The translations under genes and the position numbers were made by a program. Positions 1-8,108 of a stretch of 64,000 nucleotides of DNA are shown piece by piece. The stretch lies in assembly GCF_036867415.1 (NCBI RefSeq), contig NZ_JBAJHU010000006.1, positions 124,001 through 188,000 on the forward strand, in the 5' to 3' direction. Position 1 is the stretch's first letter. Each line of letters starts with the position of its first letter. This DNA comes from Rossellomorea sp036867415. Lineage in GTDB: Bacteria > Bacillota > Bacilli > Bacillales > Bacillaceae_B. Below the pieces are notes generated by a model that worked only from the letters and a program-made list of their open reading frames with translations, made no database searches and had not been told where the DNA came from.

Positions 1-1
1 C

Positions 2-985
2 GGTGTCATGTCAATGCTCTTAGGTATGTTGGTGTTATCCGGCTGCGGAGGAAGCGAGCAGGGGTCGGCGGATAAAGGTGACAAGAAATATGTCATCGGA
101 GTCACCCAAATTGTTGAACACCCATCTTTGGATGCAGCTTTCGAAGGCTTTAAGAAAGCTTTGGAAGAAAATGGATTTAAAGAAGGCGATAATGTCGAAT
201 ATGATGTTCAGATTGCGCAAGGAGACCAAAGCAACTCCCAGACTGCAGCCAAGAACCTTGTGGGTGACGGTGTCGATCTCATCTTCGCCAACTCAACCCC
301 GAGTGCTCAACATGCATTGAATGCGACAAAGGATATCCCGATCGTGTTTACTTCCGTAACGGATCCAGTCGGTGCTGAATTGGTGAAATCATTCGATGAA
401 CCAGGTGAAAATATTACGGGTACGACGGATACTCATCCGGAAGCGATCTCTAAGACACTTTCTTTCGTCACGGATGAAGTGAAAGCGGAAACAATCGGTA
501 TCATTTATAATTCTGGAGAACAAAATGCTGTCGTTCAGGCAGAAGAAATCAATAAGTTCGCTAAAGAAAAAGGAGTAAAGGTCGTAGAAGCTTCAGTTTC
601 CACTTCAGCTGATGTGAAGCAGGCAGCTGAATCACTTACCGGCCGTGTAGATGCCATTTATATCCCGAAAGATAATACAGTGGTATCTGCGCTGGAATCT
701 GTCATCGGTGTAGCGAATGAAAAGGATATCCCTCTATTTGTGGGAGAATTGGATTCACTGAAAAAAGGTGCGATTGCTGCGAGTGGTTTCAGCTATGAAG
801 ATCTTGGTTATGAAACGGGCCTTATGGCAGTCAAAATATTAAAAGGCGAGAAGAAACCTTCTGAACTGCCTGTTCAAGCGCCGCAAAACTTCGAATTGAT
901 GTTTAACAAAAAAGCAGCAGAAGAGCAAGGTGTGGAATTCAAGGAAGCATGGTCCGAAATGGGAGAGTTTATCGAAGCAGAATAA
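2..985 (+). CDS. ABC transporter substrate-binding lipoprotein (5' end cut off)
   Basis: Solute-binding component of an ABC importer, held on the outer face of the membrane by a lipid anchor. The frame is open to the left edge, so the usual basic start of the signal peptide is missing. What remains is a hydrophobic run ending in a lipobox (LSGC), so the mature protein should start at that Cys. The rest reads as a two-lobed periplasmic-binding fold (VIGVTQIVEHPSLD, IVFTSVTDPVGAELV, GVANEKDIPLFVGE) of the ABC_sub_bind type used by TrpX-like proteins. The permease and ATPase genes follow directly. Aromatic amino acid uptake is an inference from the TrpX likeness and the catabolic genes downstream. 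Confidence 0.85.
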   Translation, partial: GVMSMLLGMLVLSGCGGSEQGSADKGDKKYVIGVTQIVEHPSLDAAFEGFKKALEENGFKEGDNVEYDVQIAQGDQSNSQTAAKNLVGDGVDLIFANSTPSAQHALNATKDIPIVFTSVTDPVGAELVKSFDEPGENITGTTDTHPEAISKTLSFVTDEVKAETIGIIYNSGEQNAVVQAEEINKFAKEKGVKVVEASVSTSADVKQAAESLTGRVDAIYIPKDNTVVSALESVIGVANEKDIPLFVGELDSLKKGAIAASGFSYEDLGYETGLMAVKILKGEKKPSELPVQAPQNFELMFNKKAAEEQGVEFKEAWSEMGEFIEAE

Positions 986-1002
986 AGGGAGGATGATGAT
1001 TC

Positions 1003-2034
1003 GTGCCAACAGCAATATTTGCATCCTTTGAATCTGGAATCATATACGCGATTATGGCCCTTGGAGTCTACTTGTCCTTTCGGATATTGGATTTTCCTGA
1101 TTTAACGGTGGATGGCAGCTTCGTTACCGGGGCTGCTGTCGCCGCCACCATGATTGTAAGTGGCTACAATCCCGTTGCCGCTACACTCACTGCGATTGTG
1201 ATTGGATTTGCAGCAGGGTGTATAACCGGTTTGCTTCACACATTCGGAAAGATCAATGCTTTGCTATCGGGTATTCTCATGATGATTGCGTTGTATTCGA
1301 TCAATCTGAGGATCATGGGAAGATCGAATGTACCTTTATTGAACCAGGAAACGGCTTTTAGTGGAATTGAAGGAATATGGGCTCCGCTCGGAATCGATGC
1401 GGCCATGAATAACCTTTGGATGGCTATGGGTCTCGGTGAACCGATGCCGGGGACATGGAGCATTTTATTCATCATGGTGATCATTACGCTTGCCATCAAA
1501 TTCCTGACGGACGCCTTCCTGAAAACCGAAATCGGTCTGGCTTTGCGGGCCACTGGCGATAACCAGCGCATGATCCGCAGTTTCTCCGCCAATACCAACT
1601 TAATGATCATCCTTGGATTGGGGATCTCGAATGGCATGGTCGCTTTGTCCGGTGCATTGATTGCCCAATACAGCCGTTTTGCCGATGTCGGCATGGGAAT
1701 CGGGATGATCATCATCGGTCTAGCATCGGTCATCATCGGGGAAGCGTTATTCGGGACAAAGACAATCGCCCGCACTACGCTCGCTGTCATTGGGGGAGCG
1801 ATCATCTACCGCCTCGTGGTCAGTATGGCGCTCCGGGTGGAGTTCCTGGAAACGGGAGATATGAAGCTGATCACGGCCGTCATCGTCATTTTGGCATTGA
1901 TCATGCCTAAAGTGATGGACCGTTATAAAGATAAGAAACGCAAGGCGCAGCGTATGAACGAGAGGCTGAACAAGGTTTCTATGACTTCTGAAGGAAAGGG
2001 TGATGACGGTGCTGCAATTAAATCGAATTCATAA
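1003..2034 (+). CDS. ABC transporter permease
   Basis: Membrane channel subunit of the importer, 343 residues with about eight or nine hydrophobic segments and the Gly-rich pattern of BPD_transp_2 permeases (YLSFRILDFPDLTVDGSF near the N-terminus, GLALRATGDNQRMIRSF in the cytoplasmic coupling region). The start is GTG at 1003, preceded by GGGAGG; it lies 17 bases after the lipoprotein stop. The charged C-terminal tail (KDKKRKAQRMNERLNK) is cytoplasmic. The 3' end overlaps the ATPase gene by about 30 bases, so the three genes are probably translationally coupled. Substrate unproven. Confidence 0.88.
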   Translation: MPTAIFASFESGIIYAIMALGVYLSFRILDFPDLTVDGSFVTGAAVAATMIVSGYNPVAATLTAIVIGFAAGCITGLLHTFGKINALLSGILMMIALYSINLRIMGRSNVPLLNQETAFSGIEGIWAPLGIDAAMNNLWMAMGLGEPMPGTWSILFIMVIITLAIKFLTDAFLKTEIGLALRATGDNQRMIRSFSANTNLMIILGLGISNGMVALSGALIAQYSRFADVGMGIGMIIIGLASVIIGEALFGTKTIARTTLAVIGGAIIYRLVVSMALRVEFLETGDMKLITAVIVILALIMPKVMDRYKDKKRKAQRMNERLNKVSMTSEGKGDDGAAIKSNS

Positions 2035-2803
2035 GGTGTTCAATGAAGGGACACCGGATGAAAAAATCGCCCTTGACGATATTCAGCTGACCATGAAGCC
2101 GGGAGATTTCGTTACGGTAATCGGAAGTAATGGGGCAGGGAAATCGACGTTGATGAATATCGTATCAGGAGTGCTGCTGCCAGATGTCGGGAACGTGCTG
2201 ATCGATGATCACGACGTATCCAAGGTATCTGAATACAAAAGATCGAAGTTGATCGGACGTGTCTTTCAGGACCCTATGGCGGGTACTGCCCCGTCCATGA
2301 CAATCGAGGAAAACCTGGCCATGGCTTATTCGAGAAACCGGACGAGGACTTTCCGGCTCGGTGTGACGAAGAAGAGGAAAGAGTTTTTCCGGGAAGTCCT
2401 GGAAACTCTGCACCTGGGACTGGAAAACCGGTTGAATGCCAAGGTGGGACTGCTGTCCGGAGGAGAAAGGCAGGCGCTTTCCTTATTGATGGCGACGTTC
2501 ACGGAACCATCGATCCTGCTCCTGGATGAGCATACCGCTGCCCTTGATCCGGCACGGGCCGATTTGATCACAAACCTGACAAAAGAGATAGTGGAAAACT
2601 ATCATCTGACAACCCTGATGGTGACCCACAATATGCAGCAGGCATTGGATCTCGGTAACCGTCTGATCATGATGGATAAAGGCCAGATCATCCTCGAAGT
2701 CAATGAAGAGGAAAAGAAGCGACTGACTGTCGAAGGGCTCCTTAATGAATTTCAACGAATCCGCGGAAGCAAGCTGGCAAGCGACCGCGCACTATTATCC
2801 TAA
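2003..2803 (+). CDS. ABC transporter ATP-binding protein
   Basis: ATPase that powers the importer. Visible motifs are Walker A (GSNGAGKST, about residue 42), the signature LLSGGERQALSLL, Walker B (ILLLDEHTAALDP) and the switch His in MVTHNMQQAL. The length, 266 residues, is normal for the family. Several starts are possible: GTG 2000, ATG 2003 and GTG 2009. ATG 2003 is chosen because AAGGA lies seven bases upstream; GTG 2009 would give the N-terminus MLQLNRIHKVF usual in this family. The gene overlaps the permease end and closes the unit, with a strong terminator directly after the stop. Confidence 0.88.
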   Translation: MTVLQLNRIHKVFNEGTPDEKIALDDIQLTMKPGDFVTVIGSNGAGKSTLMNIVSGVLLPDVGNVLIDDHDVSKVSEYKRSKLIGRVFQDPMAGTAPSMTIEENLAMAYSRNRTRTFRLGVTKKRKEFFREVLETLHLGLENRLNAKVGLLSGGERQALSLLMATFTEPSILLLDEHTAALDPARADLITNLTKEIVENYHLTTLMVTHNMQQALDLGNRLIMMDKGQIILEVNEEEKKRLTVEGLLNEFQRIRGSKLASDRALLS

Positions 2804-2836
2804 AAAGCAGCGGGGTTCCATCCCGCTGCTTTTTTG
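2804..2836 (+). terminator. Rho-independent terminator of the ABC importer unit
   Basis: An 11-bp perfect stem (AAAGCAGCGGG with CCCGCTGCTTT), a 7-base loop and a T run, starting one base after the ATPase stop codon. Confidence 0.9.
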
Positions 2837-2902
2837 CGTTAAAGCACCGCGGGGTGGGCCTTCAGGGTATTCTTTGATAGTTATTTAAATTTTAACAATA
2901 TA

Positions 2903-2947
2903 TTGACTATTTATAATACTGAATGTTATTATATCGTTAAATTAACG
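2903..2947 (+). promoter_or_regulatory. Promoter and start-site dyad ahead of the thioesterase gene
   Basis: TTGACT at 2903-2908 and TATTAT at 2927-2932, 18 bases apart, fit a SigA promoter. Just downstream, about where transcription would start, lies a perfect dyad CGTTAA-A-TTAACG (2935-2947) that could be a repressor site. The binding protein is unknown. Confidence 0.5.
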
Positions 2948-2990
2948 TTATATGAATATGTATAATGCGTTGGTTTAAAGGGGGAAAGCA

Positions 2991-3386
2991 ATGAAGTCCG
3001 GATTAGCAGAAGGGCATAACGCCACAATCATGACGGAAGTGACCCCGGCCATGCATGCCCAGTTTGAAGGAGATGTGGTTCATCCCGTCTATTCAACGGT
3101 ATCGATGGTGTACCATATGGAATGGGCCTCAAGAAAGATCATTCTCCCTTACCTTGAGGAGGACGAAGAAGGCATGGGAGCCAAAGTGACCGTAGAGCAC
3201 ATGGCGCCAGCAGGAACAGGTTCCAAGCTTGAAATCAAAGCTTCGGTCAGTAAATATGAAAGAAACATCATCCTCACCGAAGTGATTGTGAGAGATTTCA
3301 AGAATGATAGGATCATCGGCAGGGGAGAGGTCAAACAGGTTATCCTGCCCAAAGAAAGAATAAAACGAAGAATCGAACGTATATAA
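2991..3386 (+). CDS. FlK-like hot-dog thioesterase
   Basis: A 131-residue single hot-dog protein that resembles fluoroacetyl-CoA thioesterase (FlK). FlK uses a Thr, Glu, His set at 42, 50 and 76. Here Thr36, Glu44 (in HMEWAS) and His70 (in VEHMAP) have exactly the same spacing of 8 and 26. The expected reaction is hydrolysis of a small acyl-CoA in the cytoplasm. It starts at ATG 2991 after AAAGGGGG and lies directly upstream of phenylalanine dehydrogenase and a 2-oxoacid dehydrogenase complex, so a housekeeping role on an aryl- or branched acyl-CoA is plausible. True FlK activity is not implied. Confidence 0.72.
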   Translation: MKSGLAEGHNATIMTEVTPAMHAQFEGDVVHPVYSTVSMVYHMEWASRKIILPYLEEDEEGMGAKVTVEHMAPAGTGSKLEIKASVSKYERNIILTEVIVRDFKNDRIIGRGEVKQVILPKERIKRRIERI

Positions 3387-3417
3387 TTTTTTGAGCTCTA
3401 ATCTGTAAGCGTTTACA
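3382..3417 (+). promoter_or_regulatory. TATAAT box and perfect cre site before pdh
   Basis: TGTAAGCGTTTACA (3404-3417) is a perfect palindromic CcpA cre box. It lies 15 bases before ATG 3439's ribosome binding region and just downstream of TATAAT (3382-3387). No good -35 is visible. At that place CcpA would block initiation or early elongation, so the catabolic genes downstream are probably repressed by preferred carbon sources. Confidence 0.7.
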
Positions 3418-3438
3418 AAAATGTCTGGGGGAAGAGAT

Positions 3439-4545
3439 ATGGATATGTTTGAACAAATCAAGAACCATGAACAAGTCGTTTTTTGTAATGATGAAGATAC
3501 AGGACTCAAAGCCATCATCGCCATACATAACACAACACTGGGACCGGCTCTGGGCGGATGCCGGATGAGACCGTATGCATCAGTGGATGAAGCATTGAAC
3601 GACGTGCTGCGTCTCTCAAAAGGGATGACCTATAAGTGCGCGGCAGCGGATGTGGATTTTGGAGGAGGGAAGGCCGTCATCATAGGGGATCCCGCGAAGG
3701 ATAAACATCCGGAGCTGTTCCGTGCATTCGGTCAGTTCGTGGAATCATTGAACGGCCGTTTCTATACCGGCACAGACATGGGGACTGAACCCGAGGACTT
3801 TGTTTATGCCCTTAAGGAGACAAATTGCATCGTGGGGGTAGACGAAGTTTACGGAGGAAGCGGCGACTCGTCGATTCCGACTGCGATGGGTGTTATCTAT
3901 GGACTGCAGGCAACCAACCAGACCATTTGGGGCTCCAGGGACCTGCACGGGAAAAGCTATGCCATCCAGGGTCTTGGTAAAGTAGGCTATAAAGTGGCGG
4001 AGCGACTGCTGGATGAAGGTGCTGATTTGTATGTGACCGACATCAATCAAAACTCCATCGACCAATTGGTGACGAAAGCGAAAAATATGGGAGCTGCCAT
4101 CAAAGTGGTGACAGGCGATGAAATTTACTCAGTCGATGCCGATGTATTCGTCCCATGTGCAATCGGCGGGATCATCAATGATGAGACGGTCGATCAATTG
4201 AAGGTAAAAGCAGTCGCAGGTTCTGCCAATAATCAGCTGCTGGATTTGTCCCACGGCCTGAAGCTCCATGAGAAAGGAATTCTTTACGCCCCTGACTATA
4301 TCGTCAATGCCGGCGGATTGATTCAGGTAGCGGATGAATTATACGAACCGAATAAAGAACGTGTCCTTCAAAAAACAAGTGCCATCTACAACACCCTGCA
4401 GAATATCTACCTTCAAGCAGAGAACCAGCAGATGACGACAATGGAAGCAGCGGACCGGTTCTGTGAAGACCGCATCCACTCCCGCTCCAGAAGAAACAGC
4501 TTCTTCTCCCACATGAAACGGCCGAAATGGGCAGTACGTCAATAA
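3439..4545 (+). CDS. pdh: Phenylalanine dehydrogenase
   Basis: NAD-dependent oxidative deamination of L-phenylalanine to phenylpyruvate in the cytoplasm; 368 residues, normal for the family. The substrate-binding Lys66 (GMTYK), the catalytic Lys78 (DFGGGK) and the dinucleotide motif GLGKVG are present. Two positions separate this enzyme from leucine dehydrogenase: Gly in FYTGTD and Leu in NAGGLIQV, where leucine dehydrogenases carry Ala and Val. Blocks such as LRLSKGMTYKCAA and RRNSFF are also typical of phenylalanine dehydrogenase. The start ATG 3439 follows GGGGGAAG; ATG 3445 is possible. A cre box lies upstream and E1-E2-E3 genes follow, so the keto acid is probably passed on. Confidence 0.88.
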   Translation: MDMFEQIKNHEQVVFCNDEDTGLKAIIAIHNTTLGPALGGCRMRPYASVDEALNDVLRLSKGMTYKCAAADVDFGGGKAVIIGDPAKDKHPELFRAFGQFVESLNGRFYTGTDMGTEPEDFVYALKETNCIVGVDEVYGGSGDSSIPTAMGVIYGLQATNQTIWGSRDLHGKSYAIQGLGKVGYKVAERLLDEGADLYVTDINQNSIDQLVTKAKNMGAAIKVVTGDEIYSVDADVFVPCAIGGIINDETVDQLKVKAVAGSANNQLLDLSHGLKLHEKGILYAPDYIVNAGGLIQVADELYEPNKERVLQKTSAIYNTLQNIYLQAENQQMTTMEAADRFCEDRIHSRSRRNSFFSHMKRPKWAVRQ

Positions 4546-4792
4546 GAAAAGCGGAGGCGGCTCGTTCAGAGGCGACAAGCATAAGATGAATGTGCCATGA
4601 AGGCGTCTTTTGCCTTCATGGACCATTTAGCTTATGACCTCGAGCCTCTAGCCGCCGGAGCTGGACAAAAAGAAAAGCGGAGGCGGCTTGCTCAGCCCCG
4701 ACAAGCATAAGACAGGGGTGCCAAAAAGGCGATTTTGCCTTTATGGCAGCCATGGCTTATGACCTCGAGGAGCTAGCCGCCGGAGCTGGACA
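4546..4792 (+). repeat. Two tandem family-B palindromic repeats
   Basis: Copies at about 4546-4667 and 4672-4792, each roughly 122 bp. Each begins GAAAAGCGGAGGCGGCT and ends GCCGCCGGAGCTGGACA, with inner arms CATAAG/CTTATG and a variable central hairpin (CATGAAGGC/GCCTTCATG in copy 1). The first starts right after the pdh stop. Inverted copies lie at 43926-44172 and an internally deleted one at 14992-15054. They may form large RNA hairpins between pdh and the E1 gene. Short reading frames inside them are not considered genes. Confidence 0.85.
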
Positions 4793-4823
4793 ATAAAAAT
4801 AAACCACCACACGAGGTGATGAA

Positions 4824-5894
4824 ATGATCGAGGATTTTCCAATAACCCAGGTGATGGACAATCAGGGAGAACTTATTCGAAACGAGTATGAAAACGAGAT
4901 TTCTGAAGAAATGGCCCGTCACTTTTACAGACATTTAATCAGGATACGCACCTTTGACCGCAAAGCAGTGAGCCTTCAGCGGCAAGGCCGGATCGGAACT
5001 TATGCACCCTTTGAAGGTCAGGAAGCCTCACAGGTCGGGACCGCCCTTGCCTTAGATGAAAAAGACTGGCTGTTTCCGACCTACCGTGACCACGGGGCCA
5101 CCATGACATTCGGTCATTCCCTGCTCCACATCCTCCTATTCTGGAAAGGGAGAAATGAAGGGTGTGTACCTCCGGAAGGAAAGCACATCTTCACGCCGGG
5201 GATCCCGATTGCCACACAGCTCCCGCATGCGGTCGGGGCGGCTTATGCCGAAAAGAGGAAAGGGACGAGGAATGCCGCAATTGTTTATTTCGGCGACGGT
5301 GCAACTTCAGAAGGGGATTTCCATGAAGGCCTGAATCTTGCAAGCGTATGGGAGGCACCGGTTGTTTTTTTCAATCAGAATAATCATTATGCAATCTCAG
5401 TTCCGCTGCATAAACAAATGAAAACAAAAACCATTGCCCAGAAAGCGCTGGCTTATGATATCCCTGGAATCAGGATAGACGGCAATGATATTTTTGCTGT
5501 GTATTTTGAAACGAAAAAAGCTCTTGAGCGCGCGAGAAACGGAGACGGGCCAACCTTGATCGAATCGGTAACATGGAGGTACGGTGCACATACGACTGCG
5601 GATGATCCGACAAAGTACCGCGACCAGCTTGAAAGTGATGCGAGGCGACGGGACAATGACCCGGTAAGCAGGCTCGTGAAGTTCATGAAGAAAAAAGACT
5701 GGATCGATGAAGAGTGGATGAATTCCGTGGAAAAGGAATGTGTTAAGGAAGTCGATCTCGCAGTCGAGGACCTGGAGGCATATCCTTCCCCCGACCCGAG
5801 TGTGATTTTTGACTATGTGTTTGAAACCCCTACGTGGACAATCAGGGAACAAAAAGAAAAGTTCCTGAAAAACATGGGAGGAGTGAGTCGATGA
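4824..5894 (+). CDS. 2-oxoacid dehydrogenase E1 component, alpha subunit
   Basis: The thiamine-diphosphate decarboxylase subunit that, with E1 beta, decarboxylates a 2-oxo acid and acylates the lipoyl arm of E2. It has 356 residues. The ThDP/Mg motif is GDGATSEGDFHEGLN, and FPTYRDHG and YGAHTTADDPTKYR are family blocks. The start ATG 4824 follows GAGGTGATGAA. It overlaps the beta gene by 4 bases (ATGA). The family covers pyruvate, acetoin and branched-chain substrates. The pdh gene upstream and the aromatic genes downstream suggest phenylpyruvate or a related aryl or branched 2-oxo acid. That is inference only. Confidence 0.85.
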   Translation: MIEDFPITQVMDNQGELIRNEYENEISEEMARHFYRHLIRIRTFDRKAVSLQRQGRIGTYAPFEGQEASQVGTALALDEKDWLFPTYRDHGATMTFGHSLLHILLFWKGRNEGCVPPEGKHIFTPGIPIATQLPHAVGAAYAEKRKGTRNAAIVYFGDGATSEGDFHEGLNLASVWEAPVVFFNQNNHYAISVPLHKQMKTKTIAQKALAYDIPGIRIDGNDIFAVYFETKKALERARNGDGPTLIESVTWRYGAHTTADDPTKYRDQLESDARRRDNDPVSRLVKFMKKKDWIDEEWMNSVEKECVKEVDLAVEDLEAYPSPDPSVIFDYVFETPTWTIREQKEKFLKNMGGVSR

Positions 5895-6886
5895 ACACGT
5901 TAACGAAGACAAACATGCTGACCATGGTCGGAGCCATCACGGATGGGATGAGGGTGATGCTCGCAGAACACGATGATGTGCTGCTGATGGGAGAGGATAT
6001 CGGTACCAACGGAGGTGTATTCCGGGCAACCGACGGACTGCAGGCAGAGTTCGGTGAGGACAGGGTGATGGATACTCCATTAAGTGAAGCGGGTTTTATC
6101 GGTGCTGCGATCGGGATGGCCGTGAACGGCTTCAGGCCGGTAGCGGAAATTCAGTTCATGGGATTCATTTATCCGGCATATGAGCAGATCATGACCCATG
6201 CCTCCCGTCTCCGCTCCCGTACACTTGGTCATTATACATGTCCGATTGTGATCAGAGCACCATACGGGGCCGGAGTGAGGGCGCCGGAAATCCACTCTGA
6301 CAGTACCGAGGCGATCTTCACCCATATGCCCGGCATCAAAGTGGTTTGTCCTTCAAACCCTTATGATGCAAAGGGTCTAATGGTCGCTGCGATTGAAGAT
6401 CCTGACCCGGTCCTCTTTCTTGAGCCGATGAGGTGCTACCGTTCATCCCGTGAGGAAGTACCGGAAGAAAAATATAAGGTCGAAATCGGAAAGGGCAAGG
6501 TGGTGAGTGAAGGAGAAGACGTCACGATCATCGCCTGGGGTGCCATGGTGAAAGTCGCGGAAGAAGCAGCCAGGGAAGCGGAGGAGCAGGGTATCTCCTG
6601 TGAAGTGCTTGATCTCCGCACACTTTATCCGCTCGACAAAGACCTGATTTCAAGCTCCGTCCAGAAAACAGGCAGGACAGTCGTCGTCCATGAAGCACAT
6701 GCAACGGGCGGCGTAGGAAATGATGTAATCGCGATCATCAATGATACATCATTCTTATATCAAAAAGCACCTGTAGAACGAGTAACGGGCTTTGACACAC
6801 CAGTTCCGTACTTCGGATATGAAGACTTTTATCTGCCTGACCGTAAACGGGTATTTGAGGCAGTGAAAAGGGTTGCAGAATATTAG
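5891..6886 (+). CDS. 2-oxoacid dehydrogenase E1 component, beta subunit
   Basis: Partner of the alpha subunit, 331 residues, completing the active site of the E1 heterotetramer. Typical blocks are MGEDIGTNGGVFRAT, DTPLSEAGFIGAAIGMA and RAPYGAGVRAPEIHSDS. The transketolase C-terminal domain follows (SEGEDVTIIAWGAMV, VVHEAHATGGVGND). The start ATG 5891 is set by GGAGG at 5878-5882 and overlaps the alpha stop codon; an upstream in-frame ATG at 5834 has no such support. It is closest in style to branched-chain keto acid and pyruvate E1 beta proteins of Bacilli. Confidence 0.87.
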   Translation: MNTLTKTNMLTMVGAITDGMRVMLAEHDDVLLMGEDIGTNGGVFRATDGLQAEFGEDRVMDTPLSEAGFIGAAIGMAVNGFRPVAEIQFMGFIYPAYEQIMTHASRLRSRTLGHYTCPIVIRAPYGAGVRAPEIHSDSTEAIFTHMPGIKVVCPSNPYDAKGLMVAAIEDPDPVLFLEPMRCYRSSREEVPEEKYKVEIGKGKVVSEGEDVTIIAWGAMVKVAEEAAREAEEQGISCEVLDLRTLYPLDKDLISSSVQKTGRTVVVHEAHATGGVGNDVIAIINDTSFLYQKAPVERVTGFDTPVPYFGYEDFYLPDRKRVFEAVKRVAEY

Positions 6887-6911
6887 ATTAATAGTAAAAA
6901 GGGGGGAGTTT

Positions 6912-8108
6912 ATGGAAGTCAAGCTTCACGATATCGGAGAAGGCATGACAGAAGCGAATGTAAATCAATTTCTTGTCAAAGCAGGGGATACCGTCAAAGC
7001 GGACCAGCCGCTGGTGGAAGTGCAAACGGATAAAATGACGGCTGAGATCCCTGCTCCTTTTTCTGGAAGAATCAAAGAGTTAAAAGTGGGGGAAGGAGAA
7101 ACGATCCCTGTCGGAACGACCGTCCTGCTGATGGAAAAGGAAGAAGGGGTGACCGAAGCAATCATAACACCTAAAATGCCTCATGGAATCCGGGCAAGAA
7201 GAGTGCTTGCTTCCCCTTATACCAGGAAAATCGCAAGAGAAAATGGGGTCAACCTGGGTGACGTCAATGGCAGCGGGGCAGGCGGACGCATTCTCGATGA
7301 TGATGTATACTCCTTCATTCAAGGAGAGAGAGTTCAACCCTCACATGAAGAACCAATAATAGTTGAGACTGACTTCACAGCAAAGCCGGTTCAGGCAAAC
7401 ACTTCCGACCGGGGGCGAAACACGATTCCATTTAAAGGAAGACGCAGGCAAATCGCATCCAAAATGTCACATTCCCTTCGAACCATCGCGCATTGTACTC
7501 ACTTTGAAGAAATCGATGTAACGAATCTTTTGGAATGGAAAGAAACGTTGAAATACAACGGGCAATCCATTTCAATGGGTGCATATTTCATCAAGGTCAT
7601 TTCGGTCTGCTTAAAAGAGTTCCCGGTCTTCAATGCGGTACTGGATGAAGAAAATGAGTGTGTTCACCTTAAAAATGAACACCATATCGGAATTGCCACT
7701 GATACTGAAGATGGTTTGATCGTGCCTGTCATTAAGAATGTAGAATTGAAATCGATGAAGGACATTCAACAGGAAATGAAGGAACTCACACGGGGAGCGC
7801 AGGAAAATAAGCTGTCCATCCAAGACATAACCGGCGGAACATTTACGGTCAGCAACGTGGGACCGCTGAACGGATCAATCGGTGCGACACCGATCATCAA
7901 TGAACCTGAAGCCGGCTTACTTGCCTTCCATAAAACGAAAAAGCGGCCGATGGTAAACAATCAGGATGAAATCGTCATCCGTTCAATGATGAATGTGTCG
8001 ATGGCATTCGATCATCGGATCGTAGATGGCGGTACCGCAGTACGCTTTACCAATCGTCTTCGTGATCTCATCGAAGAGCCTCAAACCTTGCTTCTGGAGT
8101 TGATATAA
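6912..8108 (+). CDS. Dihydrolipoamide acyltransferase (E2)
   Basis: Core of the complex: moves the acyl group from E1 to CoA. It has 398 residues in the usual order. There is one lipoyl domain with Lys41 in QTDKMTAEIP. An E3/E1-binding domain follows (VLASPYTRKIARENGVNL, about 100-135), then a linker, then the catalytic domain ending in the active-site motif DHRIVDGG (His368, Asp372). The start ATG 6912 follows a run of Gs (GGGGGGAG). The next gene, E3, begins one base after the stop. A single lipoyl domain is usual for branched-chain-type E2 in Bacilli. Confidence 0.87.
   Translation: MEVKLHDIGEGMTEANVNQFLVKAGDTVKADQPLVEVQTDKMTAEIPAPFSGRIKELKVGEGETIPVGTTVLLMEKEEGVTEAIITPKMPHGIRARRVLASPYTRKIARENGVNLGDVNGSGAGGRILDDDVYSFIQGERVQPSHEEPIIVETDFTAKPVQANTSDRGRNTIPFKGRRRQIASKMSHSLRTIAHCTHFEEIDVTNLLEWKETLKYNGQSISMGAYFIKVISVCLKEFPVFNAVLDEENECVHLKNEHHIGIATDTEDGLIVPVIKNVELKSMKDIQQEMKELTRGAQENKLSIQDITGGTFTVSNVGPLNGSIGATPIINEPEAGLLAFHKTKKRPMVNNQDEIVIRSMMNVSMAFDHRIVDGGTAVRFTNRLRDLIEEPQTLLLELI

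Noticed and set aside
1236..1805. 189-codon minus-strand frame inside the permease gene
   Set aside because: Antisense to a clear transporter gene, with low-complexity composition and no binding site.
3439..4545. Leucine dehydrogenase (bcd)
   Set aside because: Gly in FYTGTD and Leu in NAGGLIQV, plus RRNSFF near the C-terminus, point to phenylalanine dehydrogenase.
4304..4626. Minus-strand frames over the pdh end and family-B repeats
   Set aside because: They run antisense to pdh and through the palindromes; similar frames occur in other B copies (43876-44175). They are products of the repeat.
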